A DNA stretch of 64,000 bases from Sinomonas terrae (GCF_022539255.1 NZ_JAKZBV010000001.1:3286001-3350000), one strand, 5' to 3'. Shown: positions 42,556 to 53,769, counted from the stretch's first letter. Notes: a model not told the origin generated them from the letters alone. Numbers and translations: made by a program.

Positions 42556-44742
42556 ATGGCAGACAAGATGGTGCTACGCGCTCAACAGTGGATCAACACC
42601 TACGCGGTGAGCGGAATACCCAACGTGGAGGAAGACGGGCGGACGAGCTGGGCCGTCATGTACGCGCTCACCCGGATTCTCCAATACGAACTCAAGATAA
42701 CGAATCTCTCAGACAACTTCGGTCCGATCACGCTCAGCCAACTCGGAAGTCAATATCCCCTCATCGACGACACGTGCCGCAACGCCGCCATCGTTCGCGT
42801 GGCGCAAGCAGCCCTGTACTGCAAGGGCTACGACGGCGGTGAAATCAATGGCGTCTTCGACAGCCGCACTGCAAGGGGCGCTAGCACTCTGAAGCAGAAT
42901 ATGGGGCTATCAGGCGTCTGGCCCGGGGGTAGCCTCACGCCAAAGGCAATGAAGGCCCTGCTCACGATGGATGCCTACGTTCGAATTGGCAGCGGAACTG
43001 AAGCCGTTCGAAGCGTTCAGCAATGGTTGAACTCACGGTATATACATCGACGAAACTTCTTTCCAGTTCCATGCGACGGGAACTTCTCACGGGACGTCCA
43101 AAGGGCTCTCATGCTCGCAATTCAGTTTGAGCTGGGGATGGACGACAACGTTGCCAATGGCGTTTTCGGCCCCGGCACCAAGGCCGGACTGAAAAGCCAG
43201 GTCCTCGCCATAGGAGCGACCGGAGTCTGGGTTCAGTTGTTTTCTGCGGCAATGCTATTCAATCAGAGACCAGAAGTAATCTTTACGGACGGATTCAACA
43301 CCAACCTGCGGGACCACGTCATTGGGTTCCAATCATTCGCGGCGCTCGCCCCCACCGGTCGGGCAGACTTCCAGACGTGGGCTTCACTCCTTGTTTCGAC
43401 CGGCGACGACTCCCGGGCCGGAAGGGCATTCGATTGCATTACGACCGTTACTGCAGACCGTGCCAAAGCGCTTTTCGCACATGGTTATCGAATCGCTGGA
43501 CGCTACCTCTGCAACGGAACTTCAGGCACATTTAACAAGATGATCGAACCCGGAGAGCTGACGACGATCACGGCCGCAGGCATGGCATGCTTCCCTATCT
43601 TCCAGACTTGGGGAGGAAGCCCGTCATACTTCAGTGCCGAGCAGGGTTACGCCGACGGGCTCAGTGCAGTTACCTGGGCTCGTCACCATGGGTTCAAGGC
43701 CGGGACGCGCATCTATTTCGCGGTCGACTTCGACGCACTCGACCATCAGGTCACGAACAACATTCTTCCGCACTTTGAAGGTATTTCCCAAGCACTTCAC
43801 ACCTACGGACCGGAGTACAAAGTGGGAGTCTATGGGCCGCGAAACGTTTGCGCGCGCGTCGGGGCCGCAGGCCATAGTTCTGCAAGTTTCGTCAGCGGCA
43901 TGTCCATCGGATTCTCCGGCAATCTTGGCTATCCGCTGCCGTCGGATTGGGCCTTCGATCAAATCAAGACCATCACCATCGGCACCGAGTCCAGCCAGAT
44001 CGAGATCGACAACAACATCACTTCTGGACGCGATACCGGACAACAAAATTTCGATCCGCCACAGAGAGATCCGAAACTGTACGACGTGACATTCGATATG
44101 TACTTTAAGAACGCGATGCTCAGAGACCTTAAGATCTACATGGAAACGGTTATTCAACTTGGAGAATATAGTTTCGAATTCAGTCTTAGCACTACCGATT
44201 CATATGAGATCGTGCTCAAACATGACCGATTGGTGACCGAACTCTCCAAGACACTTCGGATTCGTAAAGCATTAATCCAAGCACCTCTATTCTGGGAATT
44301 GCGCAAACGAACCAAAGTCGATGATGCGACAGATCTTGGAGTGGAATCGTACTACAGAGGTCAGGGTGGAATCGACGATTGCTCAACAGGGCTGGCACAA
44401 ATCTATGCCCGCACAGCAATCAGAGCAACCAATTACTGTACTCAAAACGGGATTATCGCTGGGACCACTCTCGATCCCTCGAACACTGCCCACGTGTGGA
44501 TGATCTGGCAGATTCTCCACAATCAGGACGACAAGAACGTAGAAACGGTTCCCCTGGTTCTACTTCACGCTGCAGGCATGCAAGGACTGGGCAGACCAGG
44601 ACTAGAAGCCAGCGATGACGTCACGCGCCAAACTCTCCAGAGGTATAACGGGACAGGTGATGCCGCCGTCAAATATGGCTATGAGTTGCTTGGTGTGTAC
44701 CGCGTCTTCGAGAAGTACCACCGCATGCTTCGGGAGCGGTAA
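42556..44742 (+). CDS. Multidomain cell-wall protein: peptidoglycan-binding-like repeats, DUF1906 (Rv2525c-like) and lysozyme-like C-terminus
   Basis: 728 aa. Residues 1-240 hold two or three helical repeats resembling peptidoglycan-binding units (e.g. FDSRTARGASTLKQNMGL, RAGTKAGLKSQV-like). From about 285 to 500 it matches DUF1906, a GH25-like barrel: DCITTVTADRAKALFAHGYRIAGRY, YFAVDFDALDHQ and DWAFDQIKT. From about 505 a third domain ends in ELRKRTKVDDATDL, DDCSTGLAQIYARTAI, a pattern reminiscent of soluble lytic transglycosylases (S-T-G-x-x-Q-I). There is no signal peptide, so export would be non-classical or by lysis. RBS GAGGGGAA. Codon use is less G+C-rich than most neighbours. No phage structural genes lie nearby. 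Confidence 0.7.
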   Translation: MADKMVLRAQQWINTYAVSGIPNVEEDGRTSWAVMYALTRILQYELKITNLSDNFGPITLSQLGSQYPLIDDTCRNAAIVRVAQAALYCKGYDGGEINGVFDSRTARGASTLKQNMGLSGVWPGGSLTPKAMKALLTMDAYVRIGSGTEAVRSVQQWLNSRYIHRRNFFPVPCDGNFSRDVQRALMLAIQFELGMDDNVANGVFGPGTKAGLKSQVLAIGATGVWVQLFSAAMLFNQRPEVIFTDGFNTNLRDHVIGFQSFAALAPTGRADFQTWASLLVSTGDDSRAGRAFDCITTVTADRAKALFAHGYRIAGRYLCNGTSGTFNKMIEPGELTTITAAGMACFPIFQTWGGSPSYFSAEQGYADGLSAVTWARHHGFKAGTRIYFAVDFDALDHQVTNNILPHFEGISQALHTYGPEYKVGVYGPRNVCARVGAAGHSSASFVSGMSIGFSGNLGYPLPSDWAFDQIKTITIGTESSQIEIDNNITSGRDTGQQNFDPPQRDPKLYDVTFDMYFKNAMLRDLKIYMETVIQLGEYSFEFSLSTTDSYEIVLKHDRLVTELSKTLRIRKALIQAPLFWELRKRTKVDDATDLGVESYYRGQGGIDDCSTGLAQIYARTAIRATNYCTQNGIIAGTTLDPSNTAHVWMIWQILHNQDDKNVETVPLVLLHAAGMQGLGRPGLEASDDVTRQTLQRYNGTGDAAVKYGYELLGVYRVFEKYHRMLRER

Positions 44743-44997
44743 GTTGAAGACTTCAGACAAAGCGAAATTGTCATGGACCGACCTTTCACCCATAGGTACC
44801 ACCTTTCCTCACCAGAATCATCGAGCTTCCCCTTTGCTTTTTCGGTCTCGCTTGGAGGGAATACTGAGGGAATACCATGTTTGGCAATTCTCGCGGCAAT
44901 CAGTACGATTCTCATCATCGGCCCGGTGGAAACAGTCATGCTCCCTAGCATTGCTGGGATACCCTCTTCAATCTTGCCTGTGGCCTAACGAGGTGCG
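44743..44997. other. No gene seen
   Basis: Less G+C-rich stretch. Short frames exist on both strands (longest 71 codons from 44773, hydrophobic at the end) but none has a ribosome-binding site or codon bias. Confidence 0.5.
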
Positions 44998-45369
44998 ATG
45001 ACTGAATCACCGCGTCCAGGAATGCGCTATCGAGGATCTAGGGCAGTTGCTGTAAAAATCACGGGAATCTCCCTCGTGCTTGGTCTCGTCGAAGTGATCC
45101 CAGCTATTACCGCCCCCTATACGTTCACCCAACTAGTGGTGGCACCGCTCGCCCCCGAAAACGCGGACGCGACCTTCGACGAGGATCCGTTCCTCGTTGC
45201 CGTCCTCTTCATAGCCGTGCCGATCCTGTTACTCTTCGCGTGGTTCCTAATCGCCGGTTCATTAGCTCACAATTCTGCCACGCCAAGGCGAGTTTGGGTT
45301 CTAGGAGTCATCGGACTTGTTTTCCCCACGGTTACTGTCTTCATCACGCAGATTCTGATTTGGGGCTGA
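44998..45369 (+). CDS. Small membrane protein, three helices
   Basis: 123 aa. Helices around residues 20-45, 65-90 and 98-120, with an acidic external loop (APENADATFDEDPF) between the first two. No family recognised. The ATG follows GAGG. It lies 8 bp upstream of the M15-like gene and may be co-transcribed with it. Its composition matches the accessory segment. Confidence 0.6.
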   Translation: MTESPRPGMRYRGSRAVAVKITGISLVLGLVEVIPAITAPYTFTQLVVAPLAPENADATFDEDPFLVAVLFIAVPILLLFAWFLIAGSLAHNSATPRRVWVLGVIGLVFPTVTVFITQILIWG

Positions 45370-45377
45370 TATTTGTT

Positions 45378-46055
45378 ATGAGACACTCATTCACCCGTCG
45401 GACACTAATCAGCAGCGGGTTTGCGGTGGCTGGGGCGACCGTGCTCCTTGCTTCTTCTCAGCCAGCACTGGCCGAGAGCCCGGACTGGGAAGGCCAACGG
45501 AGAAGGATGCTCGCGCAAGCTGAGGCAAGAAAGCGCCAGCTTGTCCCGGGTTGGAACACGCCGAACGGCTGGGCAGCTGAGAATATGGCGAATGCCGGAG
45601 GCACGATCTGGACGAGAGAGGTGGCAAGTACCGCCGTGGTCCTGACAGTTCGAGACGACGAGCCGCGCGCTGTGCTTGAATACGTGGTCCAACGCTTCAA
45701 TGCCGAGGTTCACTCCCTGAACGCGACCGACGCCGTTGGTTTCGATCCGGCTACCCGCGGTCGTGGCGCTCTGGCCAATCTCGCTTCAGGAACAGCCGTC
45801 AATATCCTGCCTGGTTTCTATCCGAGGGGTGGAGGCGACGAGATGTACGATCACGAGGTTCGAACTGTCCAAGACATTCTGCGAGGGTGTGCAGGACTTG
45901 TCGGCTGGGGCGGGGAGGCTCGGCCTCGCTCCCAGGGCTTCTTCTATCTACAGGTACCACCCGGCTCACGCCTGCTTAAGGACTGGGTCGCAAAGCGGAG
46001 AGAGGATCGCGAGCATCTCGGCATTCCGGCGGTGGGGCGGCCGCTCGGGGTCTGA
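45378..46055 (+). CDS. Exported M15-peptidase-fold protein without zinc ligands
   Basis: 225 aa. The N-terminus TRRTLISSGFAVAG with a later A-x-A site is a twin-arginine (Tat)-type signal. The mature domain has the layout of M15 D-Ala-D-Ala carboxypeptidases: AVLEYVVQRFNAEV, the zinc motif region, YPRGGGD, WGGE and the final strand. The canonical S-x-H-x-x-G-x-A-x-D stretch reads A-N-L-A-S-G-T-A-V-N: Leu135 for His and Asn142 for Asp. The third ligand (DxMHF) is F188 in SQGFFYL. All three zinc ligands are lost, so it cannot be a standard peptidase and may be a wall-binding protein. The frame starts at 45378; earlier codons belong to the upstream gene's shadow. Confidence 0.65.
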   Translation: MRHSFTRRTLISSGFAVAGATVLLASSQPALAESPDWEGQRRRMLAQAEARKRQLVPGWNTPNGWAAENMANAGGTIWTREVASTAVVLTVRDDEPRAVLEYVVQRFNAEVHSLNATDAVGFDPATRGRGALANLASGTAVNILPGFYPRGGGDEMYDHEVRTVQDILRGCAGLVGWGGEARPRSQGFFYLQVPPGSRLLKDWVAKRREDREHLGIPAVGRPLGV

Positions 46056-46221
46056 TTAGACGGCTATAAGGAGACTGCAACGACCAGTTTCGTGATCAAC
46101 GAGCGTCGCGATCGCGGTTCGAAGGCAGACCACTGGAGGCAGAGGGCCCGCATGATCGCGAGCTATCGAGGCTATGTCTATCTCACCAAGAAAGCAAGGT
46201 CGCGGCTTGCTCGGCGCTAGG

Positions 46222-47265
46222 TCATTGAGCCGGTGTTTTCGAAGCATTCTGCAATGCGATAGCAGCCGACTTCGCCAATGCTTTGATTTGAGGGTTGAGT
46301 TCTGCCAACAATGATTCGTTCTGCTCCAACCCTCTTTCCTTCGCACTTGTCATCGCCTTGACCCAGTCTTCACGTGCTCCCGTCTCAATCGAACACCGGT
46401 GCATGGCAACTGCAGCATTTGCTTCCTCAGCTGTCGGGATGTATCGCCCTACAGGTTCCGCAGGTACCACCTGGGCGGGCCCTCGCCTACCGAGATCCGG
46501 CCACTTCTCGACCGGCGCTGTTCCAAGGGGAACCCCAAAATCAACGCCCCAGAGAGGTGCCTTGTTAGGACCGTCTGGGTCCACTGGATACCCACTCTTG
46601 CCCATGCACGAGAGGACTCTATCTGTGAGTGGCCCACGATTCTGTTTGTCGACCACCGCTAGAATCTCTGCAAGGCGGTTGCCAAGGGAAACGTAGGCCT
46701 TCACAAGGTGAACAAATCCCCCTATTGCGCTGGACGCCGATTCCTTGCACTGTTCGGAGAGCAGACGAAACGAAGGGTCACTCACGTTCACGAAGGAATC
46801 GAGACCTGGCGTATCACGTCCGAAGCCAACCGACCTTGCGTATTCCTCATTTGGGTACCAAGGCAGTTCCGAGAACGACATAAAGGTGGACTTGAAGTCC
46901 GGTGTCGTAGCAAGTGATCGGAACGAATTAGCTTTCTGAGCCGCAAGCACTTCCAGAAACTGAGGAAAGCCGCTTTCGGCGTAGCATTTATACTCAAGTT
47001 CGACCGTGGCGGAATTAATAGCCAGCAGATCGTCAGCAAGATATGCATTGTAGAGGTCATTTGGGTCGGACGCAACCGATGGGCGCGAGCGCACCTCGGT
47101 CGAAGTGCTAATCGAGTGCTGGCTGCTGGAGCCAGAACTTCCTTCCGAAACACCACAAGCCGTCAGCCACAGCGCCATAAAGAGGCCGCCGACCTTCAAC
47201 GGTCCCCGGTTACACGAGCGAGCCAACCCTTGGGTCGCCCGCAAATGACGAATCCTTCTCATCAT
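46222..47265 (-). CDS. Lipoprotein of second secreted-protein module
   Basis: 347 aa. The ATG at 47265 overlaps the stop of the upstream small gene (ATGA), supporting it; a TTG at 47199 would give a shorter, cleaner signal. Lipobox LTAC. The external part has YKCYAESGF, LSEQCKESASS, LSCMGKSGYPVDP and AMHRCSIETG, the same pattern of cysteines and CM-x-x-S/A-G as the lipoprotein at 6255-7133, and a similar C-terminal helix (SLLAELNPQIKALAKSA). No known domain. It is coupled to a small secreted protein, as in the first module, but no pump lies here. Confidence 0.68.
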   Translation of the reverse strand: MMRRIRHLRATQGLARSCNRGPLKVGGLFMALWLTACGVSEGSSGSSSQHSISTSTEVRSRPSVASDPNDLYNAYLADDLLAINSATVELEYKCYAESGFPQFLEVLAAQKANSFRSLATTPDFKSTFMSFSELPWYPNEEYARSVGFGRDTPGLDSFVNVSDPSFRLLSEQCKESASSAIGGFVHLVKAYVSLGNRLAEILAVVDKQNRGPLTDRVLSCMGKSGYPVDPDGPNKAPLWGVDFGVPLGTAPVEKWPDLGRRGPAQVVPAEPVGRYIPTAEEANAAVAMHRCSIETGAREDWVKAMTSAKERGLEQNESLLAELNPQIKALAKSAAIALQNASKTPAQ

Positions 47266-47612
47266 CGTATGTGTACCGCCCCACCGATCACCGGAGAATT
47301 GAAGCTCCCACGAAACCAACGCGGTCGGTACGGCGAGTCATACCAAATCCCCCAACTGACATCCCTGTAGGTGACCCAGCCACTGTTATTGCCCGTTGAG
47401 AGGTAGCGAAGACCGTACAAGGTTGTGGCAGCGTCTCCGGAACTTACGAAACAGAGTGACCTGCCACCATCAGTAGTCAATTTGAAGAAATCGGTGCGGT
47501 TACCGCAATCGACGAGACTAGTAGCATTTGCCGTGGGAACGCCCACTAAACCAGCTCCGCCAATCAGTGCCAAGCCCAGCGTTGCAACTACCATCTTCCT
47601 GACAAGTTTCAT
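47262..47612 (-). CDS. Small secreted crystallin-like protein
   Basis: 116 aa. ATG at 47612 after GGTGGGGAA. Sec signal (MKLVRKMVVATLGLALIG, cleavage after PTANA). The mature 86 aa contain VDCGNRTDFFKLTT, SLCFVSSGD, STGNNSG and DSPYRPRWF. This is like the single-domain beta/gamma-crystallin-type proteins of Streptomyces, some of which are killer-toxin- or inhibitor-like. It is translationally coupled to the lipoprotein downstream. Role inferred: secreted antagonist or inhibitor with a membrane-bound partner. Confidence 0.7.
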   Translation of the reverse strand: MKLVRKMVVATLGLALIGGAGLVGVPTANATSLVDCGNRTDFFKLTTDGGRSLCFVSSGDAATTLYGLRYLSTGNNSGWVTYRDVSWGIWYDSPYRPRWFRGSFNSPVIGGAVHIR

Positions 47613-47823
47613 TTCCCCACCTAGATAGCTTCCCGTACTCGCTGTTAGAGCAACCTCAGAGTTGCAGTAGCGCCAGCATGCGGAGTTGAGCAACGCGCCG
47701 CGGTCTCCTTCGCCATCTCCTCTCTCTGCCGTCCCGTCGCGGTCGGTTACTTGTACGTTTCCCTCCATAGAAGATCGGGACGATGTCGTTCAAGATGCGC
47801 GGAAGCACCGACAGGAATCGCTG

Positions 47824-47973
47824 ATGAACGAACTAGCTTTGCATTGGCTACTTGTTGGAGCTAGTGGGTGCCTGTTGGGCCTCTCGGCGTCAATCGACTG
47901 CTATCGATCAGTCACCTGTCTCAGTGGAGGGAATGCAAAATCAGTACCTTCCAGCGGTGAGTTCCGTGCCTAG
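47824..47973 (+). CDS. Possible 49-aa hydrophobic peptide
   Basis: ATG at 47824 with AGGAA 7 nt before it. It has one hydrophobic helix (LHWLLVGASGCLLGLSAS) and a Cys-containing tail. No family known. The rest of 47613-48113 holds no gene that I can support. Confidence 0.3.
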   Translation: MNELALHWLLVGASGCLLGLSASIDCYRSVTCLSGGNAKSVPSSGEFRA

Positions 47974-48113
47974 ACCAGCAGAATCTCCGTGACGTCCGCA
48001 CGAGTGTTGGGGGTTCGACGCTCACGTCGGCCAACGTCGAGGCTTTCAGCATCACTGAGATACATCGGGGATCGAGAGACTAAGTGGCTGACTCGGCAAG
48101 TTAGCCTTCCCTG

Positions 48114-49100
48114 GTGAACCGCGCGCAGGCGGAAGGAGTGCAAGCCGTCGTGATCGAGGTCTCTGTCATAGTTCCGGTGCGAAACGCCCCGAGGACCCTC
48201 GGGGTCCAGCTTGAGGCACTGCTCGAACAGGAGAACGCGCCCCGATACGAGGTCGTCGTCGTGGACAACGATTCGACAGATGGCACTGCTGCAGTCGCGG
48301 ATGCCTACTCGGCCCGGTACCGCCAGTCCAACCGGGCCGAACTCCGTCTGGTCTCCGCTCCCGCTCATCGAAGTGCTTCCTATTCGAGGAATGTTGGCGT
48401 TCGTTTCTCACATGGGTCCAAACTGCTGTTTTGCGACGGAGACGACTGCGTGCCGGCACATTGGGTGTGGCAGGGGGCAGAACTGCTCGAACAGTGTGAC
48501 CTGTACTCGGGTGCCGCCGTACCGCTGAGAGATGAACACTTCCCAGATGCGGTCGCTGGGGTCCGGCAATGGCTCGGAGATGATTCCGAGCTGTGTCCTC
48601 TTGAAGACCACCAGCGGAATGCACCATTCCCCGTTCTCATGGGCGGGAACTTTGGCATCCGAAAATCCACCATGCTTGAGCTTGGAGGATTCGATCACTC
48701 GATGGGGTCAGCAGGAGAGGACAACGAACTCGCCTTGAGGATCAGGGCTTCGGGTCGTTCAGTGCTCACCACCCCCGGGGCAAAGCTCGCTTATCGCATC
48801 CGAACCGGTCATCGCAGTGTCTTTGCCGCAGCGCGGCGCGGAGGAAGAGCGCATGCCCTGAACGCACACCGGTATGGGCTATGGCGGGAATCGGAAGTCG
48901 TTGGCCACGGACGCTGGTTCAGCGGGCTTGCCTCGGCTTTAGGGTCGGCGGGCAAGATGCTCGTCGCGCCCCAGAGCCGAGACCTCGACGGGATCTCCGG
49001 ACGGCTTGGCACGACTTGCGGAGCCCTCGAGGGGGGCTGTCCTCTACCGGGTGCACGGGCGTTCGGGAAGGCCCGAACTCCGCGTTGGCTTCGAAGGTGA
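48114..49100 (+). CDS. Family 2 glycosyltransferase
   Basis: 328 aa. GT-A fold: VSVIVPVRNAPRTLGVQLEALL, VVVVDNDSTDGT, RNVGVRFSHGSKLLFCDGDD with a D-x-D metal site, GGNFGIRKSTMLELGGFD and the base region GEDNELALRI. It transfers an activated sugar to a glycan or lipid in the cytosol. The GTG at 48114 is 6 nt after TAGCCT, the leaderless layout. The C-terminal 40 residues are poorly ordered. The next gene is a second transferase. Confidence 0.88.
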   Translation: MNRAQAEGVQAVVIEVSVIVPVRNAPRTLGVQLEALLEQENAPRYEVVVVDNDSTDGTAAVADAYSARYRQSNRAELRLVSAPAHRSASYSRNVGVRFSHGSKLLFCDGDDCVPAHWVWQGAELLEQCDLYSGAAVPLRDEHFPDAVAGVRQWLGDDSELCPLEDHQRNAPFPVLMGGNFGIRKSTMLELGGFDHSMGSAGEDNELALRIRASGRSVLTTPGAKLAYRIRTGHRSVFAAARRGGRAHALNAHRYGLWRESEVVGHGRWFSGLASALGSAGKMLVAPQSRDLDGISGRLGTTCGALEGGCPLPGARAFGKARTPRWLRR

Positions 49101-49162
49101 CAGTGAGCACGAGGTCCGACTTCCATCCGCTCCGAGCGAGAAATCCCAGTGAAGGCTGAGAA

Positions 49163-50221
49163 ATGAACAATCTGGATATCATCTTCACGCATCCGGGGGG
49201 CCGCGGTTGGGCGCCAGTTGTACGGCTTGCTCACTTAGCATCAGATCTTCTCGAAGCTCGTCTTCTTCAATACACCGACGCTGGGTACACCAAAGCTCTC
49301 TTGGCCCGCGGTCTCTTGCCTCCATTGCGCGGAGGCCGTCGCCGAGCCCTGGTGATCGCTCCGTCTCCCGTGCACCTGAACGCCTTACTCGAAGGGGTGC
49401 CGTTGCTTTCCCGGTATGAAGCCGTGGCTGCTTGGGTCATCGATTCGTTCTGGTGGGAGCGCATTCCAAGGATCGCCAGGAAGCGAGGACGCCTCGATTT
49501 CCTCTATGTGACCGACGGCGGAGACCGTGACCACTGGTCGGAGGCAACCGGAGTCGATGTTCAAGTGTTGCCGTGGGGAACCGACACACTTCGTGTAGAG
49601 CCGGTACTGAAGACCGTCGACTTGCAGAGACTCGGCCGCCAGCCCGAGAGCTGGGACGATGACGTGATGACGGGCTTGGAAGCCGGTGAACACGGATTGG
49701 TCTTCAAAGGCCGTCCGCGATTTGAGCCCACAGATCTGGAATCGCAGCTACACGTAGATGATGCCCTCGGCCGCGCCAAGTTCGTGCTGGCCTTCTCGAA
49801 CGGCATGCACGATGCAGGGTATACGCACCCTGTGCGTGAGTATTTGACAGCACGGTGGGTGGATAGCCTGGCTCATGGGGCCGTGGTAGCAGGGGTGGCC
49901 CCCAACAGCGCCGCAGCAGATTACCTTCTCTGGGCCGGCGCTACTTTGGATTTGGGCGGGACAAATCGTGCGGAAGGGCTGGCGCGATTGAAGGACGCAG
50001 TGGCGGCTTGGACCCCCGCAACCGCTGAACGGAATCGATCCGAGGCGCGAAAGCGTCTGGATTGGCGCCACCGCCTCAAAGTGATCTCCCATGATCTCGA
50101 GCTCGCCACCCCCGCACTCGAACGGGAAGCGTCCAAGCTGGTGTGCGAAAGCTTGCGCCCTACCGAATACCCGTGTCGCACGTTATGTCCGCCCGGACTG
50201 AAGACCCTGCCCGAACGGTGA
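49163..50221 (+). CDS. Probable GT-B glycosyltransferase (sugar transferase-like)
   Basis: 352 aa. N-terminal half with IIFTHPGGRGWAPVVRLAHLASDLL; the C-terminal half has GRAKFVLAFSNGMHDAGYTHPVREYLTARWVDSLAHGAVVAG, typical of the donor domain of capsule or exopolysaccharide GT-B enzymes. It follows the GT2 gene by 62 bp. AAGG near the ATG. The two likely build one surface glycan. Its last 62 bp overlap the end of the convergent lipoprotein gene. Confidence 0.7.
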   Translation: MNNLDIIFTHPGGRGWAPVVRLAHLASDLLEARLLQYTDAGYTKALLARGLLPPLRGGRRRALVIAPSPVHLNALLEGVPLLSRYEAVAAWVIDSFWWERIPRIARKRGRLDFLYVTDGGDRDHWSEATGVDVQVLPWGTDTLRVEPVLKTVDLQRLGRQPESWDDDVMTGLEAGEHGLVFKGRPRFEPTDLESQLHVDDALGRAKFVLAFSNGMHDAGYTHPVREYLTARWVDSLAHGAVVAGVAPNSAAADYLLWAGATLDLGGTNRAEGLARLKDAVAAWTPATAERNRSEARKRLDWRHRLKVISHDLELATPALEREASKLVCESLRPTEYPCRTLCPPGLKTLPER

Positions 50222-50642
50222 CGGGAGTGTCAGGGCAACGAGGCCACCCGGCGCCCCCGACCACCAGAACGTAACTGCCGGGTGCGAGATCGAGGGCGTA
50301 GCGGCCAGCCGAATCGCTCTGGGTCGAGGCCACCGAGGCCCCAGCCGCAGTTCGCGCCTGGACAACCGTCGGGACGAGCTCTGGAGGGCACGACTGGTCC
50401 GCTCTTTGGACAGGACAAGTGGGCCCAGCCGTAATGAGGCCGAATACGCCCGTGCCGGACGACGGCGTCGAAGCCGCCGGGGCCGTCGTCGTCCCGGAAG
50501 CACTCGGCAACGGAGGTGACGAGGAAGCGGTCGGGGGTGGCGCCGTCGTCGTACTTCCCGGCGAAGTGGCCCCGCCGCAGCCCGACAGCAAGAGGCAGGC
50601 CGCGGCCATCAAAACGACGACCGCGGCCCAGCCCCTTCTCAT
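50160..50642 (-). CDS. Lipoprotein with carboxypeptidase-regulatory-like domain
   Basis: 160 aa. Lipobox LLSGC (Cys22) after a hydrophobic signal. A Ser/Thr/Pro linker is followed by a small beta domain (VVQARTAAGASVASTQSDSAGRYALDLAPGSYVLVV) like the CarboxypepD_reg fold. It begins 9 bp after the katG stop on the same strand, so it may be transcribed with katG. Function unknown. Confidence 0.75.
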   Translation of the reverse strand: MRRGWAAVVVLMAAACLLLSGCGGATSPGSTTTAPPPTASSSPPLPSASGTTTAPAASTPSSGTGVFGLITAGPTCPVQRADQSCPPELVPTVVQARTAAGASVASTQSDSAGRYALDLAPGSYVLVVGGAGWPRCPDTPVTVRAGSSVRADITCDTGIR

Positions 50643-50651
50643 TGAGAGCTC

Positions 50652-52850
<2,199 letters not shown>

Positions 52851-52891
52851 GGCTGGGTTCTCCTATCCCGTATTCGCTTCCGATCACTGAC

Positions 52892-52929
52892 GGTCTTGGG
52901 CTTGAGGTCTTGGGCTTGAGGTCTTGGGC
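52892..52929. repeat. 14-bp tandem repeat upstream of katG
   Basis: GGTCTTGGGCTTGA repeats at 52892-52905 and 52906-52919, with a partial third copy to 52929. It is 42-79 bp upstream of the katG ATG, within its probable 5' leader or promoter. The rest of 52930-53081 is without gene or clear motif. Confidence 0.75.
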
Positions 52930-53081
52930 CGGGTGCAGGCTCGGCAGGGGCGCCCGAACTCCACTGCGCTCGGCACCCTTCGGAGTATTGAACACTCTGA
53001 GGAATCAGTAAAGGTCCGACGGCGAGTCCCCCGGTCCCGCTTGGGCACTTCCCTTGGGTGCGCACCGCGGAAGGCGCGTTC

Positions 53082-53110
53082 GACGACGGCGGTCGCGGCG
53101 CGCCGTCGTC
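53082..53110. repeat. Hairpin with ACGACGGCG core
   Basis: GACGACGGCG (53082-53091) pairs with CGCCGTCGTC (53101-53110). The core matches hairpins at 21772 and 42377. It lies in the spacer between divergent katG and the gene at 53151, where no terminator is expected. Confidence 0.5.
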
Positions 53111-53150
53111 CGGGTGTACTCCCGGAGGGGCAAGGCGGAATGATGGGCTA

Positions 53151-53519
53151 ATGAGCGACGAGACGGAAATGGTCCAACGCGGCATCGGGATCCTGACGGC
53201 GACCCTCTCGTGGGAACCCGACGACCCGGCGGCGACGAAGATGTTCAAGGAATCGCTGAAGTCGCTCGTCCGGCTCGACGAGGGGGTGTCGGTTTCCTTC
53301 ACTGGCGGCAGCGAAGAGCAGATCGAAGCCCTCCGCGACGTCCTCCCGCAAATCGTCGCGGGCGTCATCGAAGCCCTCGCGCCCGACTACACGCGCCTCG
53401 TGCTCGGCATGGCCGCCGGTTTCAAGACGGTTGCCGACGCGTACCGGAGAGACGTCCCGGAGGCCGACATCGGAAGGATCCTCCAGGCCGCCGCGCTGCA
53501 TTTGGCGGAGGAGGAGTAG
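53151..53519 (+). CDS. Hypothetical protein
   Basis: 122 aa, acidic, helical, no signal peptide or membrane helix. EALRDVLPQIVAGVIEALAPDYTRLVLGMAAGFKTVADAYRR is its most regular part. I do not recognise a family. ATG at 53151; an ATG at 53142 is an alternative. Divergent from katG. Confidence 0.6.
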   Translation: MSDETEMVQRGIGILTATLSWEPDDPAATKMFKESLKSLVRLDEGVSVSFTGGSEEQIEALRDVLPQIVAGVIEALAPDYTRLVLGMAAGFKTVADAYRRDVPEADIGRILQAAALHLAEEE

Positions 53520-53526
53520 GCCGCCG

Positions 53527-53769
53527 TCAAAGGTCGCTTTGGCTTGCGCGGTCGAGGAGGTCTTGGAACATCCAGCGTCGGACGAGGATGGTGTCCGCGA
53601 TCGCATCTACGGCGACCACGGACCAGAAGACCCAAAGTGGGACCTCCGTGATCGTCACCAAGGTCAGCACAGCAAGAAGCGATGCGGCCGTGACGTAGCT
53701 GTAGATCCTCCGCGGGCGCGTCGCGCTTCTGGCTTCGGCCCACTCTCGGGTTATGTGCAAGAAAATCAC
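53527..53769 (-). CDS. Small membrane protein, two helices
   Basis: 80 aa from the GTG at 53769, which has GGGAG 6 nt upstream; the frame continues to an ATG at 53886 without a ribosome-binding site. Helices at YVTAASLLAVLTLVTI and WVFWSVVAVDAIADTILV. No known family. It converges with the hypothetical gene, 7 bp apart. Confidence 0.5.
   Translation of the reverse strand: MIFLHITREWAEARSATRPRRIYSYVTAASLLAVLTLVTITEVPLWVFWSVVAVDAIADTILVRRWMFQDLLDRASQSDL

Noticed and set aside
44773..44988. 71-codon frame with hydrophobic end
   Set aside because: No ribosome-binding site and weak codon bias; left as gene-free.
42556..50642. Prophage hypothesis for the lower-G+C segment
   Set aside because: No integrase, terminase, capsid, tail or holin gene; the wall-active proteins alone do not make a phage.
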